A stretch of 15,436 nucleotides of DNA from Saprospiraceae bacterium (GCA_014379665.1 JACMLK010000299.1:1-15436), one strand, 5' to 3'. Positions 1 through 7,550 are shown, numbered from the stretch's first letter. Made by a program: numbers and translations. The notes: a model not told the origin generated them from the letters alone.

Positions 1-2091
1 CTGACTCACCATTTCTACCATGGTAAAATTGCGTATATCTCCGGTTATTTTTTCATGTTTGCCCGGGGCAATAGCTACCGGATCGTCTATCAGTAATTTT
101 AAAGCAGGATATAAAATGTGTTTGACGAGGCTTGTTTTGCCCGAACCGGACACACCCGTTACCACCGTCATGGCCTGAAGCGGTATGGTCACATCAATAT
201 TTTTAAGGTTGTGCTGTCTTGCTCCGGTAAGTTTTATTCTGTGCTGCACCTTCCTTTTTTGCTCCGGAATGGATATTTTTTTTATTCCACATATATAGTC
301 TGAAGTCAGGCTTCCAGGGACCCCTTTGATAAACTCCTTATAGGCGCCTGCATATATGAGATGACCGCCATGAATACCAGCTTCGGGGCCGATGTCTATG
401 ATAAAATCAGCATTGCGTATCACCGCTTCTTCGTGTTCTATCACCACCACGGTATTACCCAAATCTCTCAGGCGCTTCAATACCTTAACCAACTTCTCTG
501 TATCCTTAGGGTGCAACCCAACACTTGGTTCATCGAGGATATACAGAGAATTTGTGAGATTACTACCCAGGGTTCGGGTCAGATTGATTCTTTGGGTTTC
601 ACCACCGCTGAGAGTAGCCGCCAGACGATCAAGAGATAAATAACCAAGGCCTATTTCAATCATCGTTCCTAAGCGATTTTTTATTTCCAGTAGAATCCGG
701 TCTGCGATTTTCCTGTCGTGGTCTGACAACTGAAGCGCTTCAATAAAAAGCAATAATTCATCAATAGGGATATTTATAAGTCTGGTAATGTCTGTCCCTG
801 CTACTTTGACATAGGTGGCTTCTTTTCGCAGACGACCACCATTGCAAAGATTACATCTGGTCTTACCACGATATCTCGAGAGCATTACCCTGTTTTGTAT
901 TTTATATGCTCCTTCTACCAACTCCTGAAAAAAAGCATCTATACCATCAAAATATTGATTGCCTGACCAGAGAAGTTCTTTTTGGGCATCATTGAGATCT
1001 TTGACCGGTTTGTGGATAGGAAAGTCAAATTGGCCTGCATTTTTTACCAACTCTGCCAACCACATTTTACCTTTTTCCCCTCTCCAGCAAGCCACGGCCT
1101 CCTGAAATACAGACAATGTTTCATCCGGAATGACTTTGTCCGGATCAATACCAAGCATTTTACCGTACCCTTCGCATTTTGGACAAGCGCCATAAGGATT
1201 ATTGTAATTAAATAATTGGTGGGTAGGCTCCAGGAATGCAATGCCATCCAGCTCAAATCTATTGTTATAATACTTCTCTTCACCATCTGAGTGCGAGATG
1301 ATACATTCGCCTTCTGATTCTGAAAATGCAACCAACACCGAGTCCGCCACTCTTTTTTTATTGTCTTCGTCTTCGTTGACTACAAAACGGTCGATCAGAA
1401 TTTTTATATCAGAAAGTGTGGTGAGTACAGAATCTGTCTTCCTGATCTGTTCGTTTTCCAACAGCTCTTCTATAGTACTTACCTTACCGGCATATATGAC
1501 ACGGCTATATCCTTTTTGCATCAATAAATCCAGTTCCTGACCTACGGTACGATCGTGTCTCCTCTGTAGCGGAATAAGGAGGAGTACTTTGGTTTCTGAC
1601 GGTAGAGAAAAGATGAAATTGACCACGTCGCTTACTTCGTGTTTTTTTACCTGATCACCTGATACCGGAGAGATGGTCTTCCCGATGCGGGCATAAAGCA
1701 GGCGCATATAGTCATACACTTCCGTAAGCGAGCCCACGGTGGAGCGGGCATTAGAAGAGCTTACTTTTTGTTCGATGGCGATGGCAGGACATATTCCTTT
1801 GATGTAGTCCACTTCCGGTTTTTTCATTCTATCGAGAAACTGTCTGGCATAGGATGACAGACTTTCCACATATCGTCGTTGTCCTTCTGCGTATAAGGTG
1901 TCTATGATCAATGATGATTTGCCGGAACCGGAGACGCCGGTGACCACTACCAATTTATTCTTAGGAATAAAAAGTTCTATATCTTTCAGATTATTGGATC
2001 TGGCCCCTTTGATGTGGATGAATTTTCTAAGCTCAGCTCTGTTTTCAGCTTCCGTAGGATGTACTACAGGAGATTTCATCACGTTTTCCAT
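1..2091 (-). CDS. uvrA: UvrA, excinuclease ABC subunit A (C-terminus cut by window edge)
   Basis: UvrA is the DNA-damage sensor of nucleotide excision repair. It dimerises, scans DNA with UvrB in the cytoplasm and hands lesions to UvrB/UvrC. The 697 visible codons show the first Walker A GVSGSGKS (52-59), a CxxC pair at C303/C306, another at C413/C416, the ABC signature LSGGE (494-498) followed by ILDEPSVGLHP (Walker B, 518-528), and the second Walker A GVSGSGKT (646-653). Usual length is about 940 residues, so roughly 250 are missing beyond position 1, including the second signature and the C-terminal zinc site. The ATG at 2091 is the first after an in-frame TAA upstream; a second ATG lies at codon 5. 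The frame is open throughout. Where most UvrA proteins have the first CxxC of the insertion-domain zinc site, this one reads FELDGIAF, so that site is probably incomplete. A paralogue UvrA2 is unlikely, since the UvrB-binding and insertion regions are full size. Confidence 0.97.
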   Translation of the reverse strand, partial: MENVMKSPVVHPTEAENRAELRKFIHIKGARSNNLKDIELFIPKNKLVVVTGVSGSGKSSLIIDTLYAEGQRRYVESLSSYARQFLDRMKKPEVDYIKGICPAIAIEQKVSSSNARSTVGSLTEVYDYMRLLYARIGKTISPVSGDQVKKHEVSDVVNFIFSLPSETKVLLLIPLQRRHDRTVGQELDLLMQKGYSRVIYAGKVSTIEELLENEQIRKTDSVLTTLSDIKILIDRFVVNEDEDNKKRVADSVLVAFSESEGECIISHSDGEEKYYNNRFELDGIAFLEPTHQLFNYNNPYGACPKCEGYGKMLGIDPDKVIPDETLSVFQEAVACWRGEKGKMWLAELVKNAGQFDFPIHKPVKDLNDAQKELLWSGNQYFDGIDAFFQELVEGAYKIQNRVMLSRYRGKTRCNLCNGGRLRKEATYVKVAGTDITRLINIPIDELLLFIEALQLSDHDRKIADRILLEIKNRLGTMIEIGLGYLSLDRLAATLSGGETQRINLTRTLGSNLTNSLYILDEPSVGLHPKDTEKLVKVLKRLRDLGNTVVVIEHEEAVIRNADFIIDIGPEAGIHGGHLIYAGAYKEFIKGVPGSLTSDYICGIKKISIPEQKRKVQHRIKLTGARQHNLKNIDVTIPLQAMTVVTGVSGSGKTSLVKHILYPALKLLIDDPVAIAPGKHEKITGDIRNFTMVEMVSQ

Positions 2092-2520
2092 GGATGATTT
2101 TAATAAATATTATAAGAATAGTTAGTTTTAAATGTTTGACAATCAACCATTTACGGTAAAATCGACATTTTCATAAGAAATTAACCTGACAAGGTATTAT
2201 ACATTACCCAAATATAATAGCAGACACAGCGGAAAGTTTTGAAAAGCGGGATAAATAAATATTGACTTAGTGCTATTTCCAGATATCTTAATTCAAAACA
2301 CTAGCCATAGTTATGACGCTGCTCATTCGCGAGTGACATTTCTGCCTGAAAGCCACCTCGGGTCATTCTTTGAGCTGCAGTTAAAAGCGAATAGGAGTGA
2401 TAATTGACTCGATCTGGAAATAAACAACTGCCTTTATAATGTAACTTATTATCCTGACAGTGCAGTATGGTGATCCTATAATGGTGTTTTCTAGGATTTG
2501 GGATTATTATATCATTTATA
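2092..2520. other. Intergenic stretch without a convincing gene
   Basis: Beyond the uvrA leader I see no coding signal. One open frame on the minus strand (2301-2552) has no recognisable motif and runs into the repeat array, so I do not call it. The part from about 2300 to 2480 is less AT-rich than its flanks and holds an imperfect palindrome TCATTCGCGAGTGA (2323-2336; arms of seven bases with one G-T pair). It could be the remnant of an inserted sequence, but nothing identifies one. Confidence 0.5.
2209..2216 (-). promoter_or_regulatory. Probable -7 box upstream of uvrA
   Basis: Read on the minus strand this is TATATTTG, an exact match to the Bacteroidota -7 consensus TAnnTTTG. It would put the transcript start near 2203 and leave a leader of about 110 bases. 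No clear TTG-type -33 box is seen at the expected distance, so this call rests on the -7 match alone. Confidence 0.4.
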
Positions 2521-2608
2521 CATGTTTCATACATCATCCATACATCATCCATACTTTATCCATACTTTATCTATACATAATTTTTACATTATTCATACTT
2601 TATCCATA
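2521..2608. repeat. Eight-unit direct repeat array with 11-bp period
   Basis: Eight consecutive 11-base units start at 2521, 2532, 2543, 2554, 2565, 2576, 2587 and 2598. Examples are CATCATCCATA (twice in a row), CTTTATCCATA (twice) and CTTTATCTATA; units 1 and 6 are the most divergent. The period is kept exactly despite base changes. Eleven bases is close to one DNA turn, so the A/T-rich parts recur on one face of the helix. The core TTATCCATA differs by one base from the classical DnaA box TTATCCACA. Whether it binds any protein is unknown; simple slippage could also make such an array. Confidence 0.85.
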
Positions 2609-2670
2609 CACTTTTAAGCAAACATTGTAAATCCATGTATTGTTAGGAAGCTAGTTGAGGAATGGGAGGA

Positions 2671-2704
2671 CCTGCCCGCCTTCTACGTAATGGTCAGGCG
2701 GGTT
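2671..2704. repeat. REP-like palindromic repeat, copy 1
   Basis: A 34-base element beginning CCTGCCCGCC and ending GGTCAGGCGGGTT. Arms CCCGCCT (2675-2681) and AGGCGGG (2696-2702) pair perfectly around a 14-base loop. It matches copy 2 at 28 of 34 positions with no gap. It is much richer in GC than the surrounding DNA, as expected of a dispersed palindromic repeat. Confidence 0.8.
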
Positions 2705-2705
2705 C

Positions 2706-2729
2706 GTTAGATTGTTAGATTGTAAGATT
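2706..2729. repeat. Short 8-bp tandem repeat
   Basis: Two exact units GTTAGATT (2706-2713, 2714-2721) are followed by a one-mismatch unit GTAAGATT (2722-2729). It lies between the two palindromic repeats and is probably a slippage product of low-complexity spacer DNA. Confidence 0.7.
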
Positions 2730-2755
2730 TGTTGTTTGAATTGCTAAATGGTTTG

Positions 2756-2789
2756 ACTGCCCGCCTGCTATTTAGTGGTCAGGTGGGTT
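2756..2789. repeat. REP-like palindromic repeat, copy 2
   Basis: Second copy of the 34-base element, in the same orientation, starting 85 bases after copy 1. Arms CCCGCCTG (2760-2767) and CAGGTGGG (2780-2787) pair over eight bases with one G-T pair. It ends 13 bases before the stop codon of the hydrolase remnant, so it might also form a hairpin at the 3' end of that transcript. Confidence 0.8.
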
Positions 2790-2802
2790 AAATGAACCTT
2801 GT

Positions 2803-3165
2803 TCAGATTAACCCCTGATAAATTCTCTCCGCTACTATCTTGTCTTCCAGATATCCGGCAATTCCATGTTTGTTGTCGGTAAAGTTAAGCACTTTGTCAT
2901 AATTCTCAATGGCGGGTCTGATATTAAAATGTATCTTATCCAAAGGCTTTAATGCGACGAAATCCCGCTCATCAAAAGCATTATACCATCCGTTTTTTAT
3001 GCATTCTGGCATTCGTTTAGATGCACCCAGATATTTTTCAATTGATTTTAAGCCTAGTGGAGACCCAACGGTTATATACTTTTTCACATTATAATCAGGA
3101 TTCTTGTTAAGCACGATATAGCTGACTATAGAGCCCATGGAGTGTCCCACTACAAGACATGATCA
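2803..3165 (-). pseudogene. 3' remnant of an alpha/beta hydrolase (lipase-like)
   Basis: The frame reads in from a TGA at 3165-3163 and continues S-C-L-V-V-GHSMGS to a normal stop at 2803, about 119 codons. GHSMGS is the nucleophile elbow of serine hydrolases. Further on, DERDFVAL offers the acid residue and NKHGIAGYL the histidine, so the C-terminal half with a full catalytic triad is present. A complete enzyme of this fold has a further 80-150 residues before the elbow (strands beta1-beta4 and the oxyanion loop), and these are absent. Starting at the in-frame GTG (3150) would begin a protein inside the elbow, which is not credible. I therefore call a truncated gene. Substrate unknown. An assembly join at 3160-3165 would give the same picture. 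Confidence 0.75.
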
Positions 3166-3426
3166 AAACAACTTTATTTAATCGATGATAATATTTGGGT
3201 TGTGATGGATGGCAAAAAAGTGGAAAGCAAATTGACTTTAGATAATTTATCAGTAAGGAAAAGAAAAACGAATGATCTGATCTTTACCATTGAAGGTGTA
3301 CAAAAAGGTAGTCACACATTTACGGTTGAGCACCCGAACAATGTCACCAAATGCGAAACGGTTACGTTTAATATTACTAAACCGGAAGAGTTCAGGTATG
3401 AATGTAATTATAATGTTATTAAATAG
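3163..3426 (+). pseudogene. 3' remnant of an unknown beta-rich protein
   Basis: An open frame runs from just after TGA (3160-3162) to TAG at 3424-3426, 87 codons. The first ATG is at 3205 and would give a 73-residue protein beginning MDGKKVESKL, with no signal peptide and no upstream leader or promoter. The residues before that ATG (LYLIDDNIWVVMDGK) read like the inside of a folded beta domain, and the later part (GVQKGSHTFTVEHPN) resembles an edge of an Ig-like or carbohydrate-binding sandwich. I therefore favour the C-terminal end of a longer, probably exported protein that lost its 5' part. I do not recognise the family. It ends 30 bases from the oppositely oriented gene to its right. Confidence 0.5.
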
Positions 3427-3456
3427 CCTTTTATCAATATCAGATAGAAATTAATT

Positions 3457-4896
3457 TTAATCATAATCAATCCTTACCAGATTGATTTTCCAGCTTTTTT
3501 CACTCGGGACAATGATACTTTTGGGGCCTATCTGTATGGCGTCCCGAAATCTGAGTTTTAAATTCTGATATTCTGTACTCAGGACACTTTTTCGCTCTGT
3601 ATTTCCAATGCCATCAATGACGTATTCGCTTACTGTATTGTTATTTTTTATTTCATCATTATAGAGAAGTCTCAATCTTGAAGGTGTTTTAAAGAGAAAA
3701 TAAGAAGAAAAGATTCCATCATCATCCTGAGAAAACTGTTTTTTAAACAACACTTTTTTCCAGTGTTCTTTGCCCTCGGCAAATGTAGCCAACAGGATGA
3801 CATCTTCATGGTAATAATCAATAAAACCCCTTGGAGGAAAATAGTCGCCAAATTGATTGGTAACATTCATTTGTGATCTTCTGGTAAATTCTTTGACAAG
3901 TTCAGCAATGACGATCACACCACCATCGTTTCTTACTACCAGATCCCGGATTCTGAGATTAGAGAGCTCTTTAATTTTTCCGGGTTTTTTACCTGATACA
4001 TCAGCCATAAATTCCATAGAAAATTTATTGACCAATATCTCGGCATCTTCAGGTATCTGATCAGCAGATAATGAAAATCCAAAATACCCATTGGCATTAT
4101 CATAATCCCCGGAAGTAGTTAATCCCGCCATGACTAATTTTTGATTTCTTTCATCATAATCAATAATCAGGTCTCCAATTTCATCAGTCTCCGGGGTGAA
4201 GCGGTGCACAGAAATCTGATTGGCATCTATAATCCTGACCAGCGTGTAACTCTCATTTTCTTTCTTATTCCAAAAAGATGACTTTCTTCCTAAAATAAAG
4301 ATATCCCCGTTGTTGGATAGAATAAGTTTTTCAAAATCCGATTTAAAATTGAAATCTTTTATGGTCACAGAAAAGCCATAAATAATTTCTAGCTTAATAT
4401 TGTCAATCAGCAGAAGATTCAGGTTTTTATCCTCAGGCGTAAAAATCAGTACTTTGGATTTATCATCTGAAAAGGCAAATCTTGGATTGCCATCAGGAGA
4501 TTTTTTTTCTTTTACCGTCAGGGTAGCCGAATCAATCAAACTTACATATTTATCATATTGATTAACCCTCACGAAAGTATAGCCATCATCCCGGTAAGAG
4601 TAATAAAAGTTAAAACTTGTATCTTTGGAAAGAACACCAATAGGATTTATATTTTTTTTTTCAAATTCACCTTGTCTTGATGTTTTATATCTCAGTTGCT
4701 GGTCATAGATTTCAAAATTTTGTTCAAAACCTTTGTCATGATAAAATATTATATGGTCATCAATATTGGGCAGGATATCATAGGCATAGTTATTTCTTAT
4801 ATTTATTTCGTTTGAAACAGTTACTTTTTGCCCAATGACCACAGCAGACCAAATGCCAGTTAATATAAAAAAGAAGAAAATCAAATAATATTTCAT
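3457..4896 (-). CDS. Secreted protein of unknown function, beta-propeller-like
   Basis: The chosen start gives 479 residues beginning MKYYLIFFFFILTGIWS, a typical signal peptide of about 22 residues, so the protein is exported. The ATG at 4941 lies upstream of a perfect -7 box (4920-4927) and cannot be in that transcript; the ATG at 4908 (MISDMKYY) is a possible alternative. The rest is rich in short beta strands separated by polar turns: repeated blocks such as DDKSKVLIFTPEDKN, SNNGDIFILGRKS, ERNQKLVMAGLTTSGDYD and RNDGGVIVIAEL. These look like blades of a propeller or WD-like sensor, but I cannot count them reliably. No catalytic motif, lipobox, or C-terminal type IX sorting domain is visible. 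I do not recognise a named family. It is transcribed away from ftcD and toward the remnant at 3163-3426. Confidence 0.85.
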   Translation of the reverse strand: MKYYLIFFFFILTGIWSAVVIGQKVTVSNEINIRNNYAYDILPNIDDHIIFYHDKGFEQNFEIYDQQLRYKTSRQGEFEKKNINPIGVLSKDTSFNFYYSYRDDGYTFVRVNQYDKYVSLIDSATLTVKEKKSPDGNPRFAFSDDKSKVLIFTPEDKNLNLLLIDNIKLEIIYGFSVTIKDFNFKSDFEKLILSNNGDIFILGRKSSFWNKKENESYTLVRIIDANQISVHRFTPETDEIGDLIIDYDERNQKLVMAGLTTSGDYDNANGYFGFSLSADQIPEDAEILVNKFSMEFMADVSGKKPGKIKELSNLRIRDLVVRNDGGVIVIAELVKEFTRRSQMNVTNQFGDYFPPRGFIDYYHEDVILLATFAEGKEHWKKVLFKKQFSQDDDGIFSSYFLFKTPSRLRLLYNDEIKNNNTVSEYVIDGIGNTERKSVLSTEYQNLKLRFRDAIQIGPKSIIVPSEKSWKINLVRIDYD

Positions 4897-4919
4897 ATCG
4901 GAGATCATAAAATCAGTAA

Positions 4920-4927
4920 CAAATATA
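4920..4927 (-). promoter_or_regulatory. -7 box of the secreted-protein gene
   Basis: On the minus strand this reads TATATTTG, an exact TAnnTTTG match. Transcription would begin near 4914, which excludes the ATG at 4941 and points to 4908 or 4896. No good -33 box is seen. Confidence 0.5.
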
Positions 4928-4971
4928 CAGGTTAAATACATTGACCGCTTTAAATAAGTAGGTATAAATTA

Positions 4972-4984
4972 ATCCCATCGGGAT
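4972..4984. repeat. Small perfect hairpin ATCCC-ATC-GGGAT
   Basis: Five-base arms around a three-base loop lie in the gap between two divergent genes. No T-tract follows, so it is not a terminator. It could be an operator half-site pair or a fragment of a dispersed repeat. Confidence 0.35.
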
Positions 4985-5009
4985 ATCTTAGACTTTTATC
5001 CTGCATGTC

Positions 5010-5042
5010 TTGGAAAAATAACCATTGAATTGTCTAATTTTA
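5010..5042 (+). promoter_or_regulatory. Possible ftcD promoter
   Basis: TTGG (5010-5013), a 21-base spacer, then TAATTTTA (5035-5042), which keeps the TA and TTT of TAnnTTTG but not the final G. The transcript would begin only about 14 bases before the ATG at 5062. It is the best candidate in the gap, but weak. Confidence 0.25.
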
Positions 5043-5061
5043 CCCTGTAATAAGATGCTAA

Positions 5062-6744
5062 ATGAGTTCAAATCAATTAATAGAGTGCGTACCTAATTTC
5101 AGTGAAGGTCGCGACATGAATATTATCAAACAAATCACTGATGAGATAGAAAATGTGGAAGGAGTCCGGCTTCTTGACGTAGATCCGGGAAAGGCCACAA
5201 ATCGAACCGTGGTGACTTTTGTTGGCAATCCATCGTCAGTAACTGAAGCTGCTTTTAGGGCAATACGTAAGGCTGCAGAACTCATCGACATGTCCCGTCA
5301 TAAGGGCGAACATCCTCGTATGGGAGCCACAGATGTCTGTCCGCTTATACCAATCTCGGGTATCAGTATGGAAGAGACTGCTGCTTATGCACATCAACTA
5401 GGTAAAAGAGTAGGTGCCGAACTCAATATTCCGGTGTTTATGTATGAATCAGCCGCCACCAAACCTGAAAGACAAAATCTGGCAACGATTCGTGCAGGCG
5501 AGTACGAAGGAATGGCAGCAAAACTCAAAGACCCGAAATGGCAACCGGATTATGGTACGAATACATTTAACGAAAAAGCAGGAGCAACTGTTATTGGAGC
5601 AAGGGATTTTCTGGTGGCTTATAATGTCAATCTCAATACTACATCCGTGAGGAGAGCCAATGCCGTAGCATTCGATATCAGAGAAAATGGTCGGATAGAA
5701 ACGGATGCCAATGGCAAAAACATGACAGATGCCAACGGAGAACCTCTCAGAATCCCCGGAGCCTGTAAGTCAGTGAAAGCAATCGGATGGTATATTCCGG
5801 AGTATGGTATCGCTCAGATATCCATGAATCTAACCAATATCAATGAAACACCACTTCACATTGCTTTTGATGAGTGTTGCAAAAGTGCACAGTCCCGGGG
5901 TCTGAGAGTGACAGGTTCGGAACTGGTAGGTCTTGTGCCTAAGTCAGTACTCCTTGAAGCAGGAAAACACTTTCTGAAAAAACAAAGGAGATCATCAGGC
6001 ATTTCAGAAAAAGAATTGATACACATTGCGGTCAGAACTCTCGGTCTGGACGAATTATCCCCTTTTGACCCTTCCAAAAAAATCATTGAATATCTGCTGG
6101 AAGATTCATCTTCAAATCCATTGGTTCAAAAAACGCTCATCGATTTTGCAAATGAAACAGCATCTGAAAGTCCTGCTCCCGGAGGAGGTAGTATATCAGC
6201 TTATGTCGGAGCACTTGGAGTGTCTCTTGGTACGATGGTAGCCAATCTCAGTTCTCACAAAGCAGGTTGGGATGACCGAATAGACTATTTCTCCAACAAA
6301 GCAACAGAAGGCCAGCAGTTGAAAGACGCCTTAATCGATCTCGTAGATGCAGACACCCATGCTTTCAATAAGATCCTGGATGCCCTCCGAATGCCCAAGT
6401 CGACGGATGATGAAAAAGCGACCAGAAAGGCAGCTATGCATGCAGCCACCATCGGAGCCATAGAAGTTCCACTAAAAGTAATGAAACTGAGTCTGGCATC
6501 TATGGAGATGCTCAAAGAAATGTCGGAAAATGGCAACCCGAACTCTGTATCAGACGCCGGAGTAGGAGCGCTTTGTGCACGTACAGCAGTTGAGGGAGCA
6601 GCGCTCAATGTGAGGATCAATTGCAACGGCTTTGACGATAAGCAGTTTGTAGCAAGTGCTTTAGCTCAGGCGGATGACATGCTTATTAAGGCTAAGGTGT
6701 CGGAAAGAGAGATCATTGAGATAGTGGAAAAATTGATAGTGTAG
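5062..6744 (+). CDS. ftcD: Bifunctional glutamate formimidoyltransferase / formimidoyl-THF cyclodeaminase
   Basis: This cytoplasmic enzyme ends the histidine degradation route that passes through formiminoglutamate. It moves the formimino group to tetrahydrofolate, then releases ammonia to give 5,10-methenyl-THF. Domain order matches mammalian FTCD: formiminotransferase N-subdomain about 1-180 (ECVPNFSEG at 8-16; KGEHPRMGA at 81-89, with H84 aligned to catalytic His82 of the pig enzyme), C-subdomain about 181-330 (VKAIGWYI, SELVGLVP), a short linker, then the cyclodeaminase at about 350-560 (PAPGGGS 371-377, VDADTHAF 428-435, SDAGVGA 497-503). At 560 residues it is slightly longer than the 541-residue animal protein, partly from an insertion near 211-232 with a doubled TDANG. 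The fused form allows transfer of the intermediate between sites. No other hut gene is in the window. Confidence 0.97.
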   Translation: MSSNQLIECVPNFSEGRDMNIIKQITDEIENVEGVRLLDVDPGKATNRTVVTFVGNPSSVTEAAFRAIRKAAELIDMSRHKGEHPRMGATDVCPLIPISGISMEETAAYAHQLGKRVGAELNIPVFMYESAATKPERQNLATIRAGEYEGMAAKLKDPKWQPDYGTNTFNEKAGATVIGARDFLVAYNVNLNTTSVRRANAVAFDIRENGRIETDANGKNMTDANGEPLRIPGACKSVKAIGWYIPEYGIAQISMNLTNINETPLHIAFDECCKSAQSRGLRVTGSELVGLVPKSVLLEAGKHFLKKQRRSSGISEKELIHIAVRTLGLDELSPFDPSKKIIEYLLEDSSSNPLVQKTLIDFANETASESPAPGGGSISAYVGALGVSLGTMVANLSSHKAGWDDRIDYFSNKATEGQQLKDALIDLVDADTHAFNKILDALRMPKSTDDEKATRKAAMHAATIGAIEVPLKVMKLSLASMEMLKEMSENGNPNSVSDAGVGALCARTAVEGAALNVRINCNGFDDKQFVASALAQADDMLIKAKVSEREIIEIVEKLIV

Positions 6745-6862
6745 CTTTTTGTATTTTTAAATTATCAGAAACTATATTACGAAATGTAACAGAAAATTAT
6801 AAATGGATAAACTGATAAAGCCATAAAATCCACCGGGAATATGGCAAATGGAACATAATTTA

Positions 6863-6893
6863 TTGATCTGCATACTTTATTGGTTTATATTTG
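6863..6893 (+). promoter_or_regulatory. Promoter of the Uma2 gene
   Basis: TTG at 6863-6865, a 20-base spacer, and TATATTTG at 6886-6893: a good -33 and an exact -7 box of the Bacteroidota type. The transcript start is expected near 6899. This places the in-frame TTG (6880) and ATG (6895) codons before the transcript and leaves the ATG at 6916 as the start. Confidence 0.55.
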
Positions 6894-6915
6894 TATGTTC
6901 AATGACCATTTTAAA

Positions 6916-7452
6916 ATGGAAGCTAATCAGATTTTACCCAATTATACCTTTAATGACTATCTTCTTTGGGAAGGAAGGTGGGAAATCATTCATGGGATTC
7001 CGTATGCTATGAGCCCGATGCCAAGTCCCGGGCATCAACGAATTGCTAATAATATAGGAATAATATTAAAAATGGCAATGAATCCGGATAAATGCCGATG
7101 TCAAGTGTATCAGCCCATAGACCTAAAAATATCCGAACATACGGTGGTCAATCCTGACTTATTGATAGTATGCAAACCTATCATGAAACAATTTCTGGAC
7201 TTTCCTCCCGCATTGGTAGTAGAGATAATTTCTCCTTCGTCTGAGATGAAAGACAGAAATACTAAATACAAGTTATATGAAACATTTGGCATTCCTTACT
7301 ACGTTATGGTCAATCCTGAGACAAAAACGGTGGAAATTTACAGACTGAATGCAGCGAAAAAATATGAACCTATAACGGAAATAGATTCACCCTTGGTTTT
7401 GGATCCGGATTGTTCTATTGTTCCTAAGTGGGATGATGCATTTACTGAATGA
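6916..7452 (+). CDS. Uma2 family protein (PD-(D/E)XK nuclease fold)
   Basis: The start at ATG 6916 gives 178 residues beginning MEANQILPNYTFNDYLLWEG, a usual N-terminus for this family (formerly DUF820). The frame is open farther upstream, but the promoter at 6863-6893 rules those codons out. Family marks are WEIIHGIPYAMSPMPSPGHQRI (22-43), NPDLLIV with the putative metal ligand D81, PPALVVEIISPSS with E103, then DRNTKYKLYETFGIPYYVMV with K117. This is the acidic-acidic-lysine layout of restriction-like nucleases. Uma2 proteins are abundant in cyanobacteria and several Bacteroidota and have no established cellular role; nuclease activity is inferred from fold. Here the gene stands alone with its own promoter between metabolic genes, without a methylase or antitoxin beside it. 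Confidence 0.9.
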   Translation: MEANQILPNYTFNDYLLWEGRWEIIHGIPYAMSPMPSPGHQRIANNIGIILKMAMNPDKCRCQVYQPIDLKISEHTVVNPDLLIVCKPIMKQFLDFPPALVVEIISPSSEMKDRNTKYKLYETFGIPYYVMVNPETKTVEIYRLNAAKKYEPITEIDSPLVLDPDCSIVPKWDDAFTE

Positions 7453-7550
7453 ATCTGATTGTCTATGACGGTCCGGATTAGGCTCGAGGTTGATCAGGAC
7501 TTCTTTCTAATTCAAATATATACGATCATCAGAGATTGAAGTAAAATACT

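Noticed and set aside
1044..1331. Minus-strand frame of 95 codons inside uvrA
   Set aside because: Out-of-frame reading of uvrA; the uvrA frame itself is open and matches the family throughout.
2301..2552. Minus-strand open frame of 83 codons between uvrA and the repeats
   Set aside because: No recognisable motif or promoter box, and its first codons are made of the 11-bp repeat array. Judged non-coding.
3202..3426. Plus-strand frame as an intact small gene of 73-75 residues
   Set aside because: The frame stays open and protein-like upstream of the first ATG to the TGA at 3160, no promoter is present, and the neighbour is cut at the same point. A remnant is more likely, though an intact small gene is not excluded.
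6880..6915. N-terminal extension of the Uma2 protein from TTG 6880 or ATG 6895
   Set aside because: These codons overlap or precede the -7 box and expected transcript start; MEANQILP at 6916 fits the family start.
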